64,000 bases of DNA from an uncultured Atopobiaceae bacterium (GCA_934792625.1 CAKVON010000006.1:58727-122726); one strand, 5' to 3'. Shown: positions 17,535 to 27,022, counted from the stretch's first letter. Program-made: numbers and translations. Notes: generated by a model from the sequence alone, not told the origin.

Positions 17535-18728
17535 CTAGCCCTCGTCGTCTTCGTCGTCGGGCAGCGAGCGCGCGGCCACGTCGACGTGGTCGTCGACCGC
17601 GGGGTCCGGAAGCGAGTCCGCCAGGCCGAACGGCTCGTCGAGGTCGGCCAGGTCGGCCTCCCCGGACGGGCCCGCGACCCGCGCGCCCTTCTCGGCAGGC
17701 GCACCCCCGCCCTCGGGCGCGTCCCCCTTGGCACCCTCGGGCTGCCCTGGCAGCAAATCATAGGGCATGGCATGTGCCAGCAGGTAGAACACCAGCAGCA
17801 CGGGCAACAGGACCGGAACGAACCTGATCGCGGCAAGCAACACGCAGCAGCGCGCGAGCAGGAACAGGGCGCGGCGCCAGCCGCGGCGCGGGCGCGTCTC
17901 GCAGGTCATGCGGACGAAGCCGCCACCCGGCGTGCTTCCGCCGTGCGTCGCCGGCACCAGCAGCTCGATCACGACGAACGAGGCCACCCAGATGCCCGTG
18001 CACAGCTCGTCGAACGACCCGATCCAGACGCCCCCGACCTGCGTGGCGATCTCGAGCCCGAAGGTGGCCGCCAGGTAGACCGCCATCACCAGGGCCATGT
18101 CGATGGTCAGCGCCACCCCGCGGCGCACCAGGCCGGGCGCGCGGCATATGTCCTGCTCGCCCAGCTTCCTGCGCGGCAGCAGGCGGTTGAGCACCGCCGC
18201 GAGGCACCACCCGATGGCGGCACCCGACGTGTTCCACAAAAGGTCGTCCACGTCGAAGCAGCGATACGCATACGGGTACATGCCGAACAACCCCGTGAGC
18301 TGCGATGTCTCGATCAGAAGCGACGTCAGCAGGCCCAAGGCAAGCGTCTGGGCGAACCCCCAGCCAAGGCCCCTGCCCACGACGATGCCCAGCGGCAGGA
18401 AGAAGGCCACGTTCGCCAGGATCTGGAAGACGGCCCTCGCCCCGCCGTCGCGCACGTCGGCGACGAACCCCATGGGGTCGAGCTGGGGCGCCACGCCAAA
18501 GGTCACGCCCGCGCCGCGGTCGCCCGACGGCAGCGGGTACAGCGTGAAGCACACGAGAGACAGCAGGTACAGCACCGTCAGGTAGCAGCCGAGCACCGTC
18601 CTCACGCCCAGGCGGCCGTCCCTGTGGTAGAGAAACGCCAGGATCGGCAGGGTCAAGGCGAGTGCCGCCAGCGGCCACAGCGATGCCGCGAGCCTAAAGC
18701 TCGGGCTGAACGCGACTAGATACGACAT
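17535..18728 (-). CDS. VanZ-RDD fusion membrane protein
   Basis: 397 residues. The N-terminal half is a VanZ-like domain with about five membrane segments and the family features NVAFFLPLGI, ETSQL and DVDDLLWNTSGAAIGW. Residues 200-320 match an RDD domain (RRGVALTIDMALVMAVYL, then a second membrane pair). The last 75 residues are Gly/Ala/Asp/Glu-rich, carry a dispersed-motif copy (PAEKGA) and end in DEDDEG, probably a cytoplasmic disordered tail. VanZ proteins are linked to teicoplanin and lipoglycopeptide tolerance in some Gram-positives; a role here is unproven. Confidence 0.8.
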   Translation of the reverse strand: MSYLVAFSPSFRLAASLWPLAALALTLPILAFLYHRDGRLGVRTVLGCYLTVLYLLSLVCFTLYPLPSGDRGAGVTFGVAPQLDPMGFVADVRDGGARAVFQILANVAFFLPLGIVVGRGLGWGFAQTLALGLLTSLLIETSQLTGLFGMYPYAYRCFDVDDLLWNTSGAAIGWCLAAVLNRLLPRRKLGEQDICRAPGLVRRGVALTIDMALVMAVYLAATFGLEIATQVGGVWIGSFDELCTGIWVASFVVIELLVPATHGGSTPGGGFVRMTCETRPRRGWRRALFLLARCCVLLAAIRFVPVLLPVLLVFYLLAHAMPYDLLPGQPEGAKGDAPEGGGAPAEKGARVAGPSGEADLADLDEPFGLADSLPDPAVDDHVDVAARSLPDDEDDEG

Positions 18729-18741
18729 GCCTGAAGAACCA

Positions 18742-18903
18742 CTACCTCGCCACTATCCAGAGCGCGGCCATCATGACGGCAAACACCACCGTCATCGTCG
18801 CGACCCATAGGCCCTGCTCGACAAAGCCCATCTGGCCCGAGACCATGCGCTCGTTGTTTTCCCAAAAGTCCCGCAGGCCACCCCGCGCGATTCGAACAAT
18901 CAT
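18742..18903 (-). CDS. Small single-pass membrane protein
   Basis: 53 residues from the ATG at 18903, preceded by GGGGGCAAGG. The first 30 residues are polar (MIVRIARGGLRDFWENNERM) and the last 23 are a hydrophobic helix ending in AR. It lies 13 bases upstream of the VanZ-RDD gene on the same strand and so is probably in one operon with it. I do not recognise a family. Confidence 0.55.
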   Translation of the reverse strand: MIVRIARGGLRDFWENNERMVSGQMGFVEQGLWVATMTVVFAVMMAALWIVAR

Positions 18904-19093
18904 ACCTTGCCCCCATGGCTCGGGGGGCGACGCGGCGCCTGGCGCGCCCGAACCCCCACGGGGCACGGCCCCGCACCAACCATGTTCGCGACATGCGTTT
19001 CGAGGCTCCATCGATTTGGCTTACGCCCGGCTCACGCTTTCGTAAGGCTGCTATCGTCGGGCAAAACGCCTGCAGAGAAGGACCATCCGTCAC

Positions 19094-19237
19094 ATGGACA
19101 ACCTGATATTCAGCCTCAACGCAACGATGCCCGTCTTCCTCATGATGGTCGTGGGCTACGGCCTGCGGCGTTGCGGCCTGGTGTCCGACGAGCTCACGGC
19201 ATGGCTGTGGCTTCTGCGCTCACTCGGCCTGGTGTAG
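19094..19237 (+). pseudogene. AEC-family transporter, N-terminal remnant
   Basis: The frame encodes 47 residues, MDNLIFSLNATMPVFLMMVV then GYGLRRCGLVSDELTAWL, which reads like the first transmembrane helix of auxin-efflux-carrier (malate permease) family proteins of about 310 residues. The remainder is missing and the frame ends with LLRSLGLV and a stop. A near copy of the dispersed motif lies just before the gene (19071-19083, overlapping its ribosome-binding site) and another overlaps the stop codon (19233-19245). The transporter seems to have been deleted; a functional 47-residue peptide is less likely. Confidence 0.65.
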
Positions 19238-19257
19238 AGAAGTGCCGCGCGCCGCGG

Positions 19258-20769
19258 CTACGCGGAGGTGGAGTCGGACGAGGTGGAGTTGCTCTTGCCC
19301 TGGTCCATCGCCATGAGCTCGTCGATGGTCACGAACTCGTAGCCCTTCTCCTTGAGGGTGGGCAGCGCCAGGCGCAGGGCCTCGACGGTCTGCGAGCGGT
19401 CGCCGCCGCCGTCGTGCATCAGGATGACATCGCCGGGCTGGGCACTCTCGATCGCGGAGGCGATGGCATCGGCGCCGGGACGCCTCCAGTCCTCGGTGTC
19501 CACGTTCCAGCCGATCTCTGCCGTGACGAGGTCCTTGAGGTTGGGGATGATGTCGCCGACGTAGTTGCCGCCCGGGGCGCGCAGGATGTGCTCGGGCTCC
19601 TCGCCGGTGACGCTCTTGATGGCCTCGTAGCCCTTCTCGACCTCCTGGCGCTGCTCGTCGGCAGTCATGTAGGTGAGGTTGACGCCCTGGCCGGAGCCCG
19701 CCGCGTGGTCCCAGGTGTGGGTCGCGATCTGGTGGCCCTCCTTGTGGATGCGCTTGACGACGTCGGCGTTCTCAGCAATCTGGTTGCCGATCTCGAAGAA
19801 CGTGGCCTTGGCGCCGTTGTCCTTGAGGATGTCCAGGATCTCGCCGGTGGTGTCGGGCCAGGGGCCGTCGTCGAAGGTGAGGGCGATGGCCTTCCTGTCG
19901 CCGGTGTTGACGGTGTAGACCGAGTAGCCGGAGTCCTTGGCCTTCTTGGTGACCTTGGTCGCGGTCTTGCCGGAGACCTTGCCGGTGCGGACCTCCTCCT
20001 CGCCGGCCTCGCCGTCGGAGTACACGTGGATCGAGCCCGCCCAGTAGTTCTGGTCGGTGCCGCCGGCCACGGTGGGCTCTACGGTCCTCTTCTCGGCGGT
20101 GTACTCCTCCTCGACGTCGGTGCCGTCGGAGATCTTGACCTCGGTGCCGCGCGCGAGGTGCGCCTTGGGGTCGGTGACCTTCTTGTCGCCGATGGTGGCG
20201 GTGAACTTGGTGCCGCCGCCCTTCTCCAGGACGCTGCCGTCGACGGCCACGAGGTTGCCGGCCTTGGGCGAGGCCCAGCCGCCGTCGATGGCGTCCTGCA
20301 CGGTGGTGAACCAGTTGCACATGTGGCTGACGTCGTTGACGCGGACGCTGTACAGCGGCGGGTTTACCACGCAGACGACGACCGCGATGACGAGAAGTGC
20401 CACGACGATGACGCCGGCAAACCTGCCGCCGCGCGAGCCGCCGCGACGCGTGGGCTTGTGGGCGCTGGGACGGCCGCCGTTGGGAACGCGCGTGGTGGCC
20501 TTGAAGCCGACCGCGCCGCGGGAGGCCTGGGCGTAGGGCGAGTCCGCGCTGGGGACGTAGCGCTGCGCGGGCGCCTGTCCTCCCGCGTGGCCCGCGGCGG
20601 CGCGGGACTTGGACGCGTGGGCTACGGGCGTGGTGCCGGCGGCACGGGTGGCTCCGTCGAACAGCGACCCGGAGCGGGCGTGGCCGGGCTTGGGGCGCGG
20701 GGCGGATCCGTCGTGGCGGGCATGGGGTCGGGGTGCGCCGGCGTGGCGGCCGCGGTTGTTCTCGGGCAT
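19258..20769 (-). CDS. Membrane-anchored polysaccharide (peptidoglycan) deacetylase
   Basis: 503 residues. An N-terminal basic, disordered cytoplasmic region of about 110 residues is followed by one membrane helix (FAGVIVVALLVIAVVVCVV), an extracellular region of about 170 residues, and a NodB domain. The NodB motifs are visible: TFDDGPWPDTT (catalytic Asp pair), THTWDHA (metal histidines), LRAPGGNY and VILMHDGGG. This is the PgdA arrangement, in which GlcNAc of the cell wall is deacetylated and lysozyme resistance rises. AGGGGAG precedes the ATG. It forms a single-gene unit between the AEC remnant and a divergent helicase gene. Confidence 0.9.
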   Translation of the reverse strand: MPENNRGRHAGAPRPHARHDGSAPRPKPGHARSGSLFDGATRAAGTTPVAHASKSRAAAGHAGGQAPAQRYVPSADSPYAQASRGAVGFKATTRVPNGGRPSAHKPTRRGGSRGGRFAGVIVVALLVIAVVVCVVNPPLYSVRVNDVSHMCNWFTTVQDAIDGGWASPKAGNLVAVDGSVLEKGGGTKFTATIGDKKVTDPKAHLARGTEVKISDGTDVEEEYTAEKRTVEPTVAGGTDQNYWAGSIHVYSDGEAGEEEVRTGKVSGKTATKVTKKAKDSGYSVYTVNTGDRKAIALTFDDGPWPDTTGEILDILKDNGAKATFFEIGNQIAENADVVKRIHKEGHQIATHTWDHAAGSGQGVNLTYMTADEQRQEVEKGYEAIKSVTGEEPEHILRAPGGNYVGDIIPNLKDLVTAEIGWNVDTEDWRRPGADAIASAIESAQPGDVILMHDGGGDRSQTVEALRLALPTLKEKGYEFVTIDELMAMDQGKSNSTSSDSTSA

Positions 20770-21116
20770 GGGACTCCCCTATCTGTCGTGCCGTCGCGGC
20801 ACGCGCGCCGCAGCTTGGCGGGCACGCGCGGGGCCGCAGGTCGGCTCGTGAGTCGTTCGGGCCTCGTCGGCACTTCTCGGCATGCCGAACATAGGTACCC
20901 CTGATTGTCGCACCAACCACCGACAAAAGCGATTCTTATGCAGAAACGCCACTTGCGCCCGCGACGGGAACGCCCACGGGTAGAGTGACTCGAGGATTTG
21001 AGAGAACGTGCGCCCCACAGACACTGTTGGCGCCGCCGCCTCGGACGGGCGAGCTGGCGACGGGGGCGCGCGACGCATCGGCCGCGTTTCGGCCGCAGGA
21101 TCGAGACCCACACAAC

Positions 21117-22880
21117 ATGAGTGACAACCAGAGCACCACCACGCCCGACGCCATCGACGGGTCGGACGAGCGCGGCTTTTCCGACCTGGGCCTTTCCGAG
21201 AAGGTCCTCCAGGCCGTGGCCGACCTGGGCTACGAGAGCCCCACCCCCGTGCAGCGCCAGGCCATCCCCGAGGTGCTGGCCGGTCGCGACCTTCTGGCCG
21301 CGGCCCAGACCGGCACCGGCAAGACGGCGGCCTTCCTGCTGCCCGCGATGAGCACCCTTGGCCACCACGGCCGCGGCAAGGGCAGGTACGTCCGCCGCGG
21401 CCCTGGCATGCTCGTCGTGACCCCCACCCGCGAGCTCGCCCAGCAGATCGAGGACGTCTGCCGCACGATCGAGGCCAGGACCGGCCACGACAGCGTCACC
21501 GTCGTCGGCGGCGTGGGCTACGAGCCGCAGAAGCGCGCCCTCGAGCGCGGCTGCGACGTGCTGGTGGCCACCCCCGGCCGCCTGGTCGACCTGATCGAGC
21601 AGGGCTGCTGCGACCTGTCCGGCGTGCAGACCCTGGTCCTGGACGAGGCCGACCGCATGCTTGACATGGGCTTTCTCCCCTCGATGCGCAAGATCGTCGG
21701 ACAGACCCCGTCCGACCGCCAGACGCTGCTCTTCTCGGCAACGCTGGACGAGAAGGCCATCGGCAACATCCGCGACCTGGTGGAGGACCCCGCCGTGGTC
21801 GAGATCGCGCACAAGGGCACCGTCGCCGAGACGATCGACCAGTTCGCGCTGCCCGTCTCGCTCGAGGCGAAGAACGGCCTTCTGGCCAAGGTCCTGCGCC
21901 GCGAGGGCCCCGAGCACGTGATCGTGTTCTGCCGCACCAAGCACCGCGCCGACTCGTGCTGCCGCAGGCTGCGCCGCGCCAAGATCTCGTGCGCGCCCAT
22001 CCACGGCAACCGCAACCAGAACCAGCGCGAGCGCGCCCTGGCGGCGTTTCGTCGCGGCGAGTGCGACGTCCTGGTGGCGACCGACGTCCTGGCACGCGGC
22101 ATCGACGTCTCCGACGTGCGCTACGTCATCAACTTCGACGTGCCCGCCGACCCCGAGGACTACATCCACCGCATCGGCCGCACCGGCCGCGCGGGCGAGA
22201 CCGGCTGGGCGCTGACCTTCGTCACCGTCGACGACGCCGACGACCTGATGGCCATCGAGCGCCTGATGGGCAAGGTCGTCCCCACCTTCGAGCGCACCGA
22301 CGACCTGGACCTGGGCGAGGAGCCTCCCGCGCTCGACCCGGACCGCGACGCGTGCGCCCCCGCCCGCGGCAAGTCCAAGCGCGGCGGCAAGTCCAGGCAG
22401 CGCAAGCGTGGCGGCGGCCGTTCGCGCGGCCCGCGTCGCGAGGGCGACGGCCCGGACGTCGAGGCTGCCGCCGAGGTGGCATCCGGCGTCGACGCGTCGG
22501 GCGCGCTGCTGACGCCCGCCGAGGTCAAGGCGCTTCAGGCTGCCGAGAAGAACGCCGAGAAGGGCGAGCGTGGCGGTCATGGCGGCCGTGGCGAGCGTGC
22601 GGACCGTGGCGGCCGAGGCGGTCGTTCCGGTCGCGGCGAGCGCGGCGGCAGGGGCAAGGGCGGCGACCCCGCGCGCAACGACCGCGCCGGACACGAGGGC
22701 CGCAACAACAAGCAAGCCAGGGGCGGCAGGGACGGCCGCGCCGGTCAACCTCGTCGCGAGGGTGGCCGCAAGCAGGGAGGCAACCGCGGCGGCAGGCAGA
22801 ACGCCCAGACCAGGGGCGGCGCCGGCAAGCAGCGTCGCCGCGTCGGCGACAGGCTCGGCGCGCGCGGCAGCAGGCGTTAG
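21117..22880 (+). CDS. DEAD-box RNA helicase with RGG-rich tail
   Basis: 587 residues. All core motifs are present: Q motif YESPTPVQRQAIP, Walker A AQTGTGKT, PTRELAQQ, DEAD in LVLDEADRMLD, SAT in LLFSATLD, ARGIDVSDV and HRIGRTGR. After residue 400 the protein becomes basic and Gly/Arg-rich (KRGGKSRQRKRGGGRSRG; later repeated RGG and GGRGGR), a likely RNA-binding disordered tail of about 190 residues that also includes AEKNAEKGERGG, a pair of motif copies. It resembles DeaD/RhlE/CshA helicases used for ribosome assembly and RNA decay in the cold. The start codon at 21117 lacks a strong ribosome-binding site. The 347 bases before it show no further feature except a motif copy at 20870. Confidence 0.92.
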   Translation: MSDNQSTTTPDAIDGSDERGFSDLGLSEKVLQAVADLGYESPTPVQRQAIPEVLAGRDLLAAAQTGTGKTAAFLLPAMSTLGHHGRGKGRYVRRGPGMLVVTPTRELAQQIEDVCRTIEARTGHDSVTVVGGVGYEPQKRALERGCDVLVATPGRLVDLIEQGCCDLSGVQTLVLDEADRMLDMGFLPSMRKIVGQTPSDRQTLLFSATLDEKAIGNIRDLVEDPAVVEIAHKGTVAETIDQFALPVSLEAKNGLLAKVLRREGPEHVIVFCRTKHRADSCCRRLRRAKISCAPIHGNRNQNQRERALAAFRRGECDVLVATDVLARGIDVSDVRYVINFDVPADPEDYIHRIGRTGRAGETGWALTFVTVDDADDLMAIERLMGKVVPTFERTDDLDLGEEPPALDPDRDACAPARGKSKRGGKSRQRKRGGGRSRGPRREGDGPDVEAAAEVASGVDASGALLTPAEVKALQAAEKNAEKGERGGHGGRGERADRGGRGGRSGRGERGGRGKGGDPARNDRAGHEGRNNKQARGGRDGRAGQPRREGGRKQGGNRGGRQNAQTRGGAGKQRRRVGDRLGARGSRR

Positions 22881-23029
22881 GGTCGCCCGACGCAACCATC
22901 TGCGCCAACGGCGACGATTACAAACCGATCGAGGTCATGGCCCTGGCTCCCGGCAGTCCGTCCGGGGCCGGGGCCCTTCTGATGGGTGTTGGGCTTGCCA
23001 CCTCAGGCCAGTGGCGCAACGGGTGGTCG

Positions 23030-23310
23030 GCGACTTGGTCAATGGGCCTCTCTTCTTCGGATCTTCCTGGTCAAAGGAGCCCTGTTCTTCGGATGGGGCC
23101 TCTGGCGCCGGTCACTCGAGCCGAAGTCTTCGGCTCCGTTGACCACGCCGCCGGCGTTCGCCCAGGATTCGTTTGTGGGAACCCGCCTTCCGTGGTCACT
23201 CGTGCCGAAGTCTTCGGCGCGAGTGACCACAGCGGGAGAGCCCATCCGAAGAAGTAGGCCCGACTGACCACGGGAATCCGAAGAGGAGGGCCCGACTGAC
23301 CGAGCGGGCG
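23030..23310. repeat. Quasi-symmetrical intergenic repeat cluster
   Basis: Two hairpins lie in the middle: 23110-23144 with core GCCGAAG-T-CTTCGGC, and 23192-23230 with 19-base arms GTGGTCACTCGTGCCGAAG and its complement with one mismatch. A further unit, ATCCGAAGA...GGCCC...TGACC, occurs twice on the minus strand to the left (about 23033-23061 and 23069-23094) and twice on the plus strand to the right (23244-23269 and 23276-23301). The layout is left inverted units, two hairpins, right direct units. It lies in the 576-base gap between the helicase and the ABC exporter; the rest of the gap shows nothing I can name. Confidence 0.7.
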
Positions 23311-23456
23311 CCCGTCGCTCGCACACCATCGTCAACCCGGCGTCACAACTACGTCACGACATCCCCGCGCGGCACCAACCAGGACTAGCATGTTGGGGCG
23401 CGAGCAGCACGGCGCTCACGCGACACCGAACCGACACCCACCCCGCACGGAGGAAC

Positions 23457-25280
23457 ATGTTCAAACTCAGGCGATACCTGCGAGGTCGCTACCTGGAATG
23501 CGTTCTCGCCCCGACCATGAAGGGACTCGAGGCGATCCTGCAGCTTCTGGCACCACTCGTCATGGCGCAGGTCATCGACGTCGGGATCGCCAGTCGCGAC
23601 GCGCGGTTCGTCCTGTGGCACGGCCTTCTTCTCGTGGGCATCGGCGTTTTCTGCTACGTGGTCGCCATCGTCGCCCAGTACTACTCGTCGAAGCTCGCCG
23701 CCCAGTTTGGCACCGCCCTGCGAGACGACCTGTTCCGCCACGTCATGACCCTGTCGCGCGAGGACATCGACCGCCTCGGCAAGGCCAGCCTGATCACGCG
23801 CATAACCAACGACTCGCAGCAGACGCAGGACGGCCTCAACATGTTCTTCCGCCTGATCCTGCGCTCCCCCTTCATCATCGTCGGAACCGTCGTTGCGACG
23901 TTCCTGGTCGACGGCTGGGAGGGCGCCTGCCTGCTCGTGTCGACGACGGCCTGCGTGGCGACGGTGCTTCTCTTCATGCGAGTCACGTCCAGGCGCTACC
24001 GCCGCATCCAACAGGGGCTGGACGACGTGCTTCTCAAGACCGACGAGAACCTGGAGGGCGTCCGCGTGCTGCGCGCGTTCCGCCGCGAGCCTGCCGAGAA
24101 GGACGCCTTCTCGACGGCCGCCAACGACGTTCGTGACCTGCAAGTCTCCACGGGCGACATGGCCGGGCTGGTCAACCCAATCACCTACGCGCTGGTCAAC
24201 TGCGGGCTGATCGCGCTTCTGTGGGTCGGCGGATGCCAGGTGCAGGTGGGCAACCTGTCGCAGGGCCAGCTCGTCGCGCTGGTCAGCTACGTCAGCCAGG
24301 CGCTGGTCGAACTGCTCAAGCTGACCAACCTGATCACCATGCTCGCCAAGGCGCAGGCCTGCGCCGGGCGCATCAACGAGGTGTTCGACACCGCCCCGAC
24401 GCAGGTCGACGGCACCCTCGGCCTCGACGCGATCGGTGTCGCGCCCACGGCCGCCGCCGCATCGGCCGACGCGCCCGCGACAGCCACCACCGAGAAGGGA
24501 ACGCCGCCCGAGGCGGCCGCCGGCGCCTCCCCCGTCCCCGCAATCGAGTTCCGCGACGTGAGCTTCGCCTACCCAGGCGCGGGTGGCGAGGCGCTGACCT
24601 GCGTCTCGTTCTCACTCGAACCGGGACAGACGCTCGGCATCATCGGTGGCACCGGCTCCGGCAAGACGACCGTCGCCAACCTGGCCATGCGCTTCTACGA
24701 CGCAACGTCCGGATGCGTCCGCGTCTTCGGGCACGACGTCCGCGAGCTCAGGCAGCGCGACCTCAGGCAGATCGTCGGCCTGGTCGAGCAGGGTCCCAGG
24801 CTCTTCTCGGGAACCATCGGGTCCAACCTGCGCTGGGGCAGGGCCGACGCGACCGACGACGAGCTCGCGGCCGCCGTGGGCTGCGCGCAGGCCGACGACG
24901 TCGTGGCATCCAAGCCCGAGGGCCTGGCCGCGCGCGTCGAGCAGTACGGCAGGAACTTCTCGGGCGGCCAGAGGCAGCGGCTCGCCATTGCCAGGACCGT
25001 CGTGCGCAGGCCGCGGGTACTGGTGCTCGACGACGCCTCGAGCGCTCTCGACTTCGCGACCGACGCGGCACTGCGCCGCAGCGTCAGACGCGAGTTCGCG
25101 GGCGACTGCGTCATCACCATCTCGCAGCGCGTGACCGCGATGCGCGGCGCCGACCGCATCCTGGTGCTGGACGGCGGCCGCGTCGCCGGCCTCGGCACCC
25201 ACGACGAGCTGCTGCGAGACTGCGGGGTCTACCGCGAGATCTGCGAGTCGCAGCTGACCGAGGAGGAGGTGTCCCGATGA
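23457..25280 (+). CDS. ABC exporter half-transporter with degenerate catalytic site
   Basis: 607 residues: a six-helix membrane domain (about 1-310), a low-complexity linker at 320-360 with a motif copy (TEKGTP), and an ATPase domain with Walker A GGTGSGKTT, signature FSGGQRQRLA and Walker B VLVLDDASSALD. The catalytic glutamate is aspartate and the switch histidine is glutamine (ITISQRVT instead of AHR). This pattern is normal for one half of heterodimeric exporters such as the MdlA/YheI type. A motif copy interrupts the membrane domain's cytoplasmic loop (REPAEKDAF). The stop overlaps the next gene's ATG, giving an obligate pair. Confidence 0.88.
   Translation: MFKLRRYLRGRYLECVLAPTMKGLEAILQLLAPLVMAQVIDVGIASRDARFVLWHGLLLVGIGVFCYVVAIVAQYYSSKLAAQFGTALRDDLFRHVMTLSREDIDRLGKASLITRITNDSQQTQDGLNMFFRLILRSPFIIVGTVVATFLVDGWEGACLLVSTTACVATVLLFMRVTSRRYRRIQQGLDDVLLKTDENLEGVRVLRAFRREPAEKDAFSTAANDVRDLQVSTGDMAGLVNPITYALVNCGLIALLWVGGCQVQVGNLSQGQLVALVSYVSQALVELLKLTNLITMLAKAQACAGRINEVFDTAPTQVDGTLGLDAIGVAPTAAAASADAPATATTEKGTPPEAAAGASPVPAIEFRDVSFAYPGAGGEALTCVSFSLEPGQTLGIIGGTGSGKTTVANLAMRFYDATSGCVRVFGHDVRELRQRDLRQIVGLVEQGPRLFSGTIGSNLRWGRADATDDELAAAVGCAQADDVVASKPEGLAARVEQYGRNFSGGQRQRLAIARTVVRRPRVLVLDDASSALDFATDAALRRSVRREFAGDCVITISQRVTAMRGADRILVLDGGRVAGLGTHDELLRDCGVYREICESQLTEEEVSR
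24092..24113. repeat. Dispersed motif with adjacent inverted half copy
   Basis: TGCCGAGAAGGAC (24092-24104) is followed at once by CCTTCTCG (24106-24113), giving 8-base perfect arms CGAGAAGG and CCTTCTCG three bases apart within the ABC exporter gene, read PAEKDAFST. Confidence 0.6.
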
Positions 25281-27022
25281 GCGATACCGAGGTCGTCCGC
25301 CGCATGCTCGGGCTCTTCTCGGGCAGAAGGGTCGGGCTCGCAGCTACGGTTGCGCTGGTCGCCGCCGTAACCGTGGGCACCCTTGCCATCCCCGCGCTTG
25401 CCGGCCGCGCCATCGACAGCGTCGTCGGCGTGGGGCGGGTCGACTTTGCCAGCCTTGCCGCCACGCTGCGCGAGGTCGCGCTGATCCTGGGCGCGACCGC
25501 CGTATGCCAGTGGGCGCTCACCGCCCTCACCAACAGGCTCGCGTTCGACGCGGCGCGCGACCTGCGACGCCAGGCGTTCGACCACGTGCAGGACCTGCCC
25601 ATCTCTTACATCGACTCCCACGAGCACGGCGACTTGGCCAGCCGCATCGTCACGGACGTCGACCAGATGACCAACGGCCTGGTCATGGCCTTCCAACAAC
25701 TTCCCACCGGAATCCTGACGATCGTCGTGACCCTCGCGTTCATGTTCCGCATGAACGCGACCATCGCCTGCGCGGTCACCGTCCTGACGCCCTTCTCGGT
25801 ATTCGCCGCCAAGTTCATCTCGTCCCACGCGTCGCGCCACTTCGCCGGCCAGACGCGCCTGCGCGGCGACCTGACCGCCGTGACCGAGGAGATCGTCAAC
25901 GGCATCGGCACGGTCGAGGCGTTCGGGATGCAGGACGAGGTCTGCCGCCGCTTCGCCGAGGTCGACCGCGACCTGGGGCGGGAGAACTACAAGGCCGTTT
26001 TCTTCTCGTCGCTGGCAAACCCCACGATGCGCTTCGCGAACTCGCTGGTATATGCCGCGATCGGCGTCTTCGGCGCGTTCGTGGCGCTCGCCGGCGGCAT
26101 CAGCGTGGGCGGGCTGTCCGCCTTCCTGGGCTACGCCGACCAGTACGCCAAGCCCTTCAACGACATCACGGGCGTCGTCACCGAGCTGCAGAACTCCGTC
26201 GCGTGCGCGCGCAGGCTCTTCTCGCTCGTGGACGAGCCGGCCCAGCCTGCCGAGAAGGACGACGCGCTCGAGCTCGTCCCGTCGCAGGTGGCGGGCGACG
26301 TGCGCCTCGACCACGTTCGATTCGGGTACTCCGCCGAGCGGCCCGTGCTTCTCGACATCGACCTGCACGCCCGCCCGGGCAAGAGGATCGCGCTGGTGGG
26401 ACACACCGGCTGCGGCAAGACCACCCTCATCAACCTGCTGATGCGCTTCTACGACGTGGACGCGGGCGGCGTGAGCGTGGACGGTCACGACGTGCGTGAC
26501 CTGACCCGTGCGAGCCTGCGCTCGACGTGGGGCATGGTGCTGCAGGACACCTGGGCGCGCCGCGCGAGCGTGCGCGACAACATCGCCATCGGACGTCCCG
26601 ACGCCAGCGACGACGAGATTCGCGCAGCCGCGCGCGAGGCATACGCGGACGGCTTCATCCGGAGGCTGCCGCAGGGATACGACACCGTGCTCGACGGGAG
26701 CTCCTCGCTTTCCGCGGGCCAGCGCCAGCTGCTGTGCATCGCGCGCGTGATGCTTGCCAGGCCGCGCATGCTGATCTTGGACGAGGCGACCTCCAACATC
26801 GACACCCGCACCGAGATCCTGGTGCAGCGCGCGTTCGAGAACCTGATGCGCGGGCGCACGAGCTTCGTGGTGGCCCACCGCCTGTCCACCATCCGCAACG
26901 CCGACGAGATCTGCGTCATCGACGGCGGCCGCGTGGCCGAGCGAGGCACCCACGAGGAGCTTCTCGCCGCGGGCGGCAGGTACCGCGACATCTACGAGTC
27001 GCAGTTCGCCCCCGCGGAATGA
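25277..27022 (+). CDS. ABC exporter half-transporter, catalytic partner
   Basis: 581 residues. Membrane domain with HVQDLPISYIDSHEHGDLAS near residue 95, then an ATPase domain with Walker A GHTGCGKTT, signature LSAGQRQ, Walker B MLILDEATSNID and switch VVAHRLST. The catalytic Glu and His are present, unlike in the upstream partner. A dispersed-motif copy sits between the domains (PAQPAEKDDAL, about residue 325). ATGA overlap with the upstream gene supports a heterodimer. Substrate is unknown; such pairs often export drugs, lipids or peptides. Confidence 0.9.
   Translation: MSDTEVVRRMLGLFSGRRVGLAATVALVAAVTVGTLAIPALAGRAIDSVVGVGRVDFASLAATLREVALILGATAVCQWALTALTNRLAFDAARDLRRQAFDHVQDLPISYIDSHEHGDLASRIVTDVDQMTNGLVMAFQQLPTGILTIVVTLAFMFRMNATIACAVTVLTPFSVFAAKFISSHASRHFAGQTRLRGDLTAVTEEIVNGIGTVEAFGMQDEVCRRFAEVDRDLGRENYKAVFFSSLANPTMRFANSLVYAAIGVFGAFVALAGGISVGGLSAFLGYADQYAKPFNDITGVVTELQNSVACARRLFSLVDEPAQPAEKDDALELVPSQVAGDVRLDHVRFGYSAERPVLLDIDLHARPGKRIALVGHTGCGKTTLINLLMRFYDVDAGGVSVDGHDVRDLTRASLRSTWGMVLQDTWARRASVRDNIAIGRPDASDDEIRAAAREAYADGFIRRLPQGYDTVLDGSSSLSAGQRQLLCIARVMLARPRMLILDEATSNIDTRTEILVQRAFENLMRGRTSFVVAHRLSTIRNADEICVIDGGRVAERGTHEELLAAGGRYRDIYESQFAPAE

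Noticed and set aside
22881..23029. Short RNA gene after the helicase
   Set aside because: No tRNA-like, riboswitch or 6S-like structure is recognisable.
23039..23335. Minus-strand frame of 98 codons in the repeat cluster
   Set aside because: Its peptide repeats (VTRAEDFG, VNGAEDFG) merely mirror the DNA repeats and no start signal is seen.
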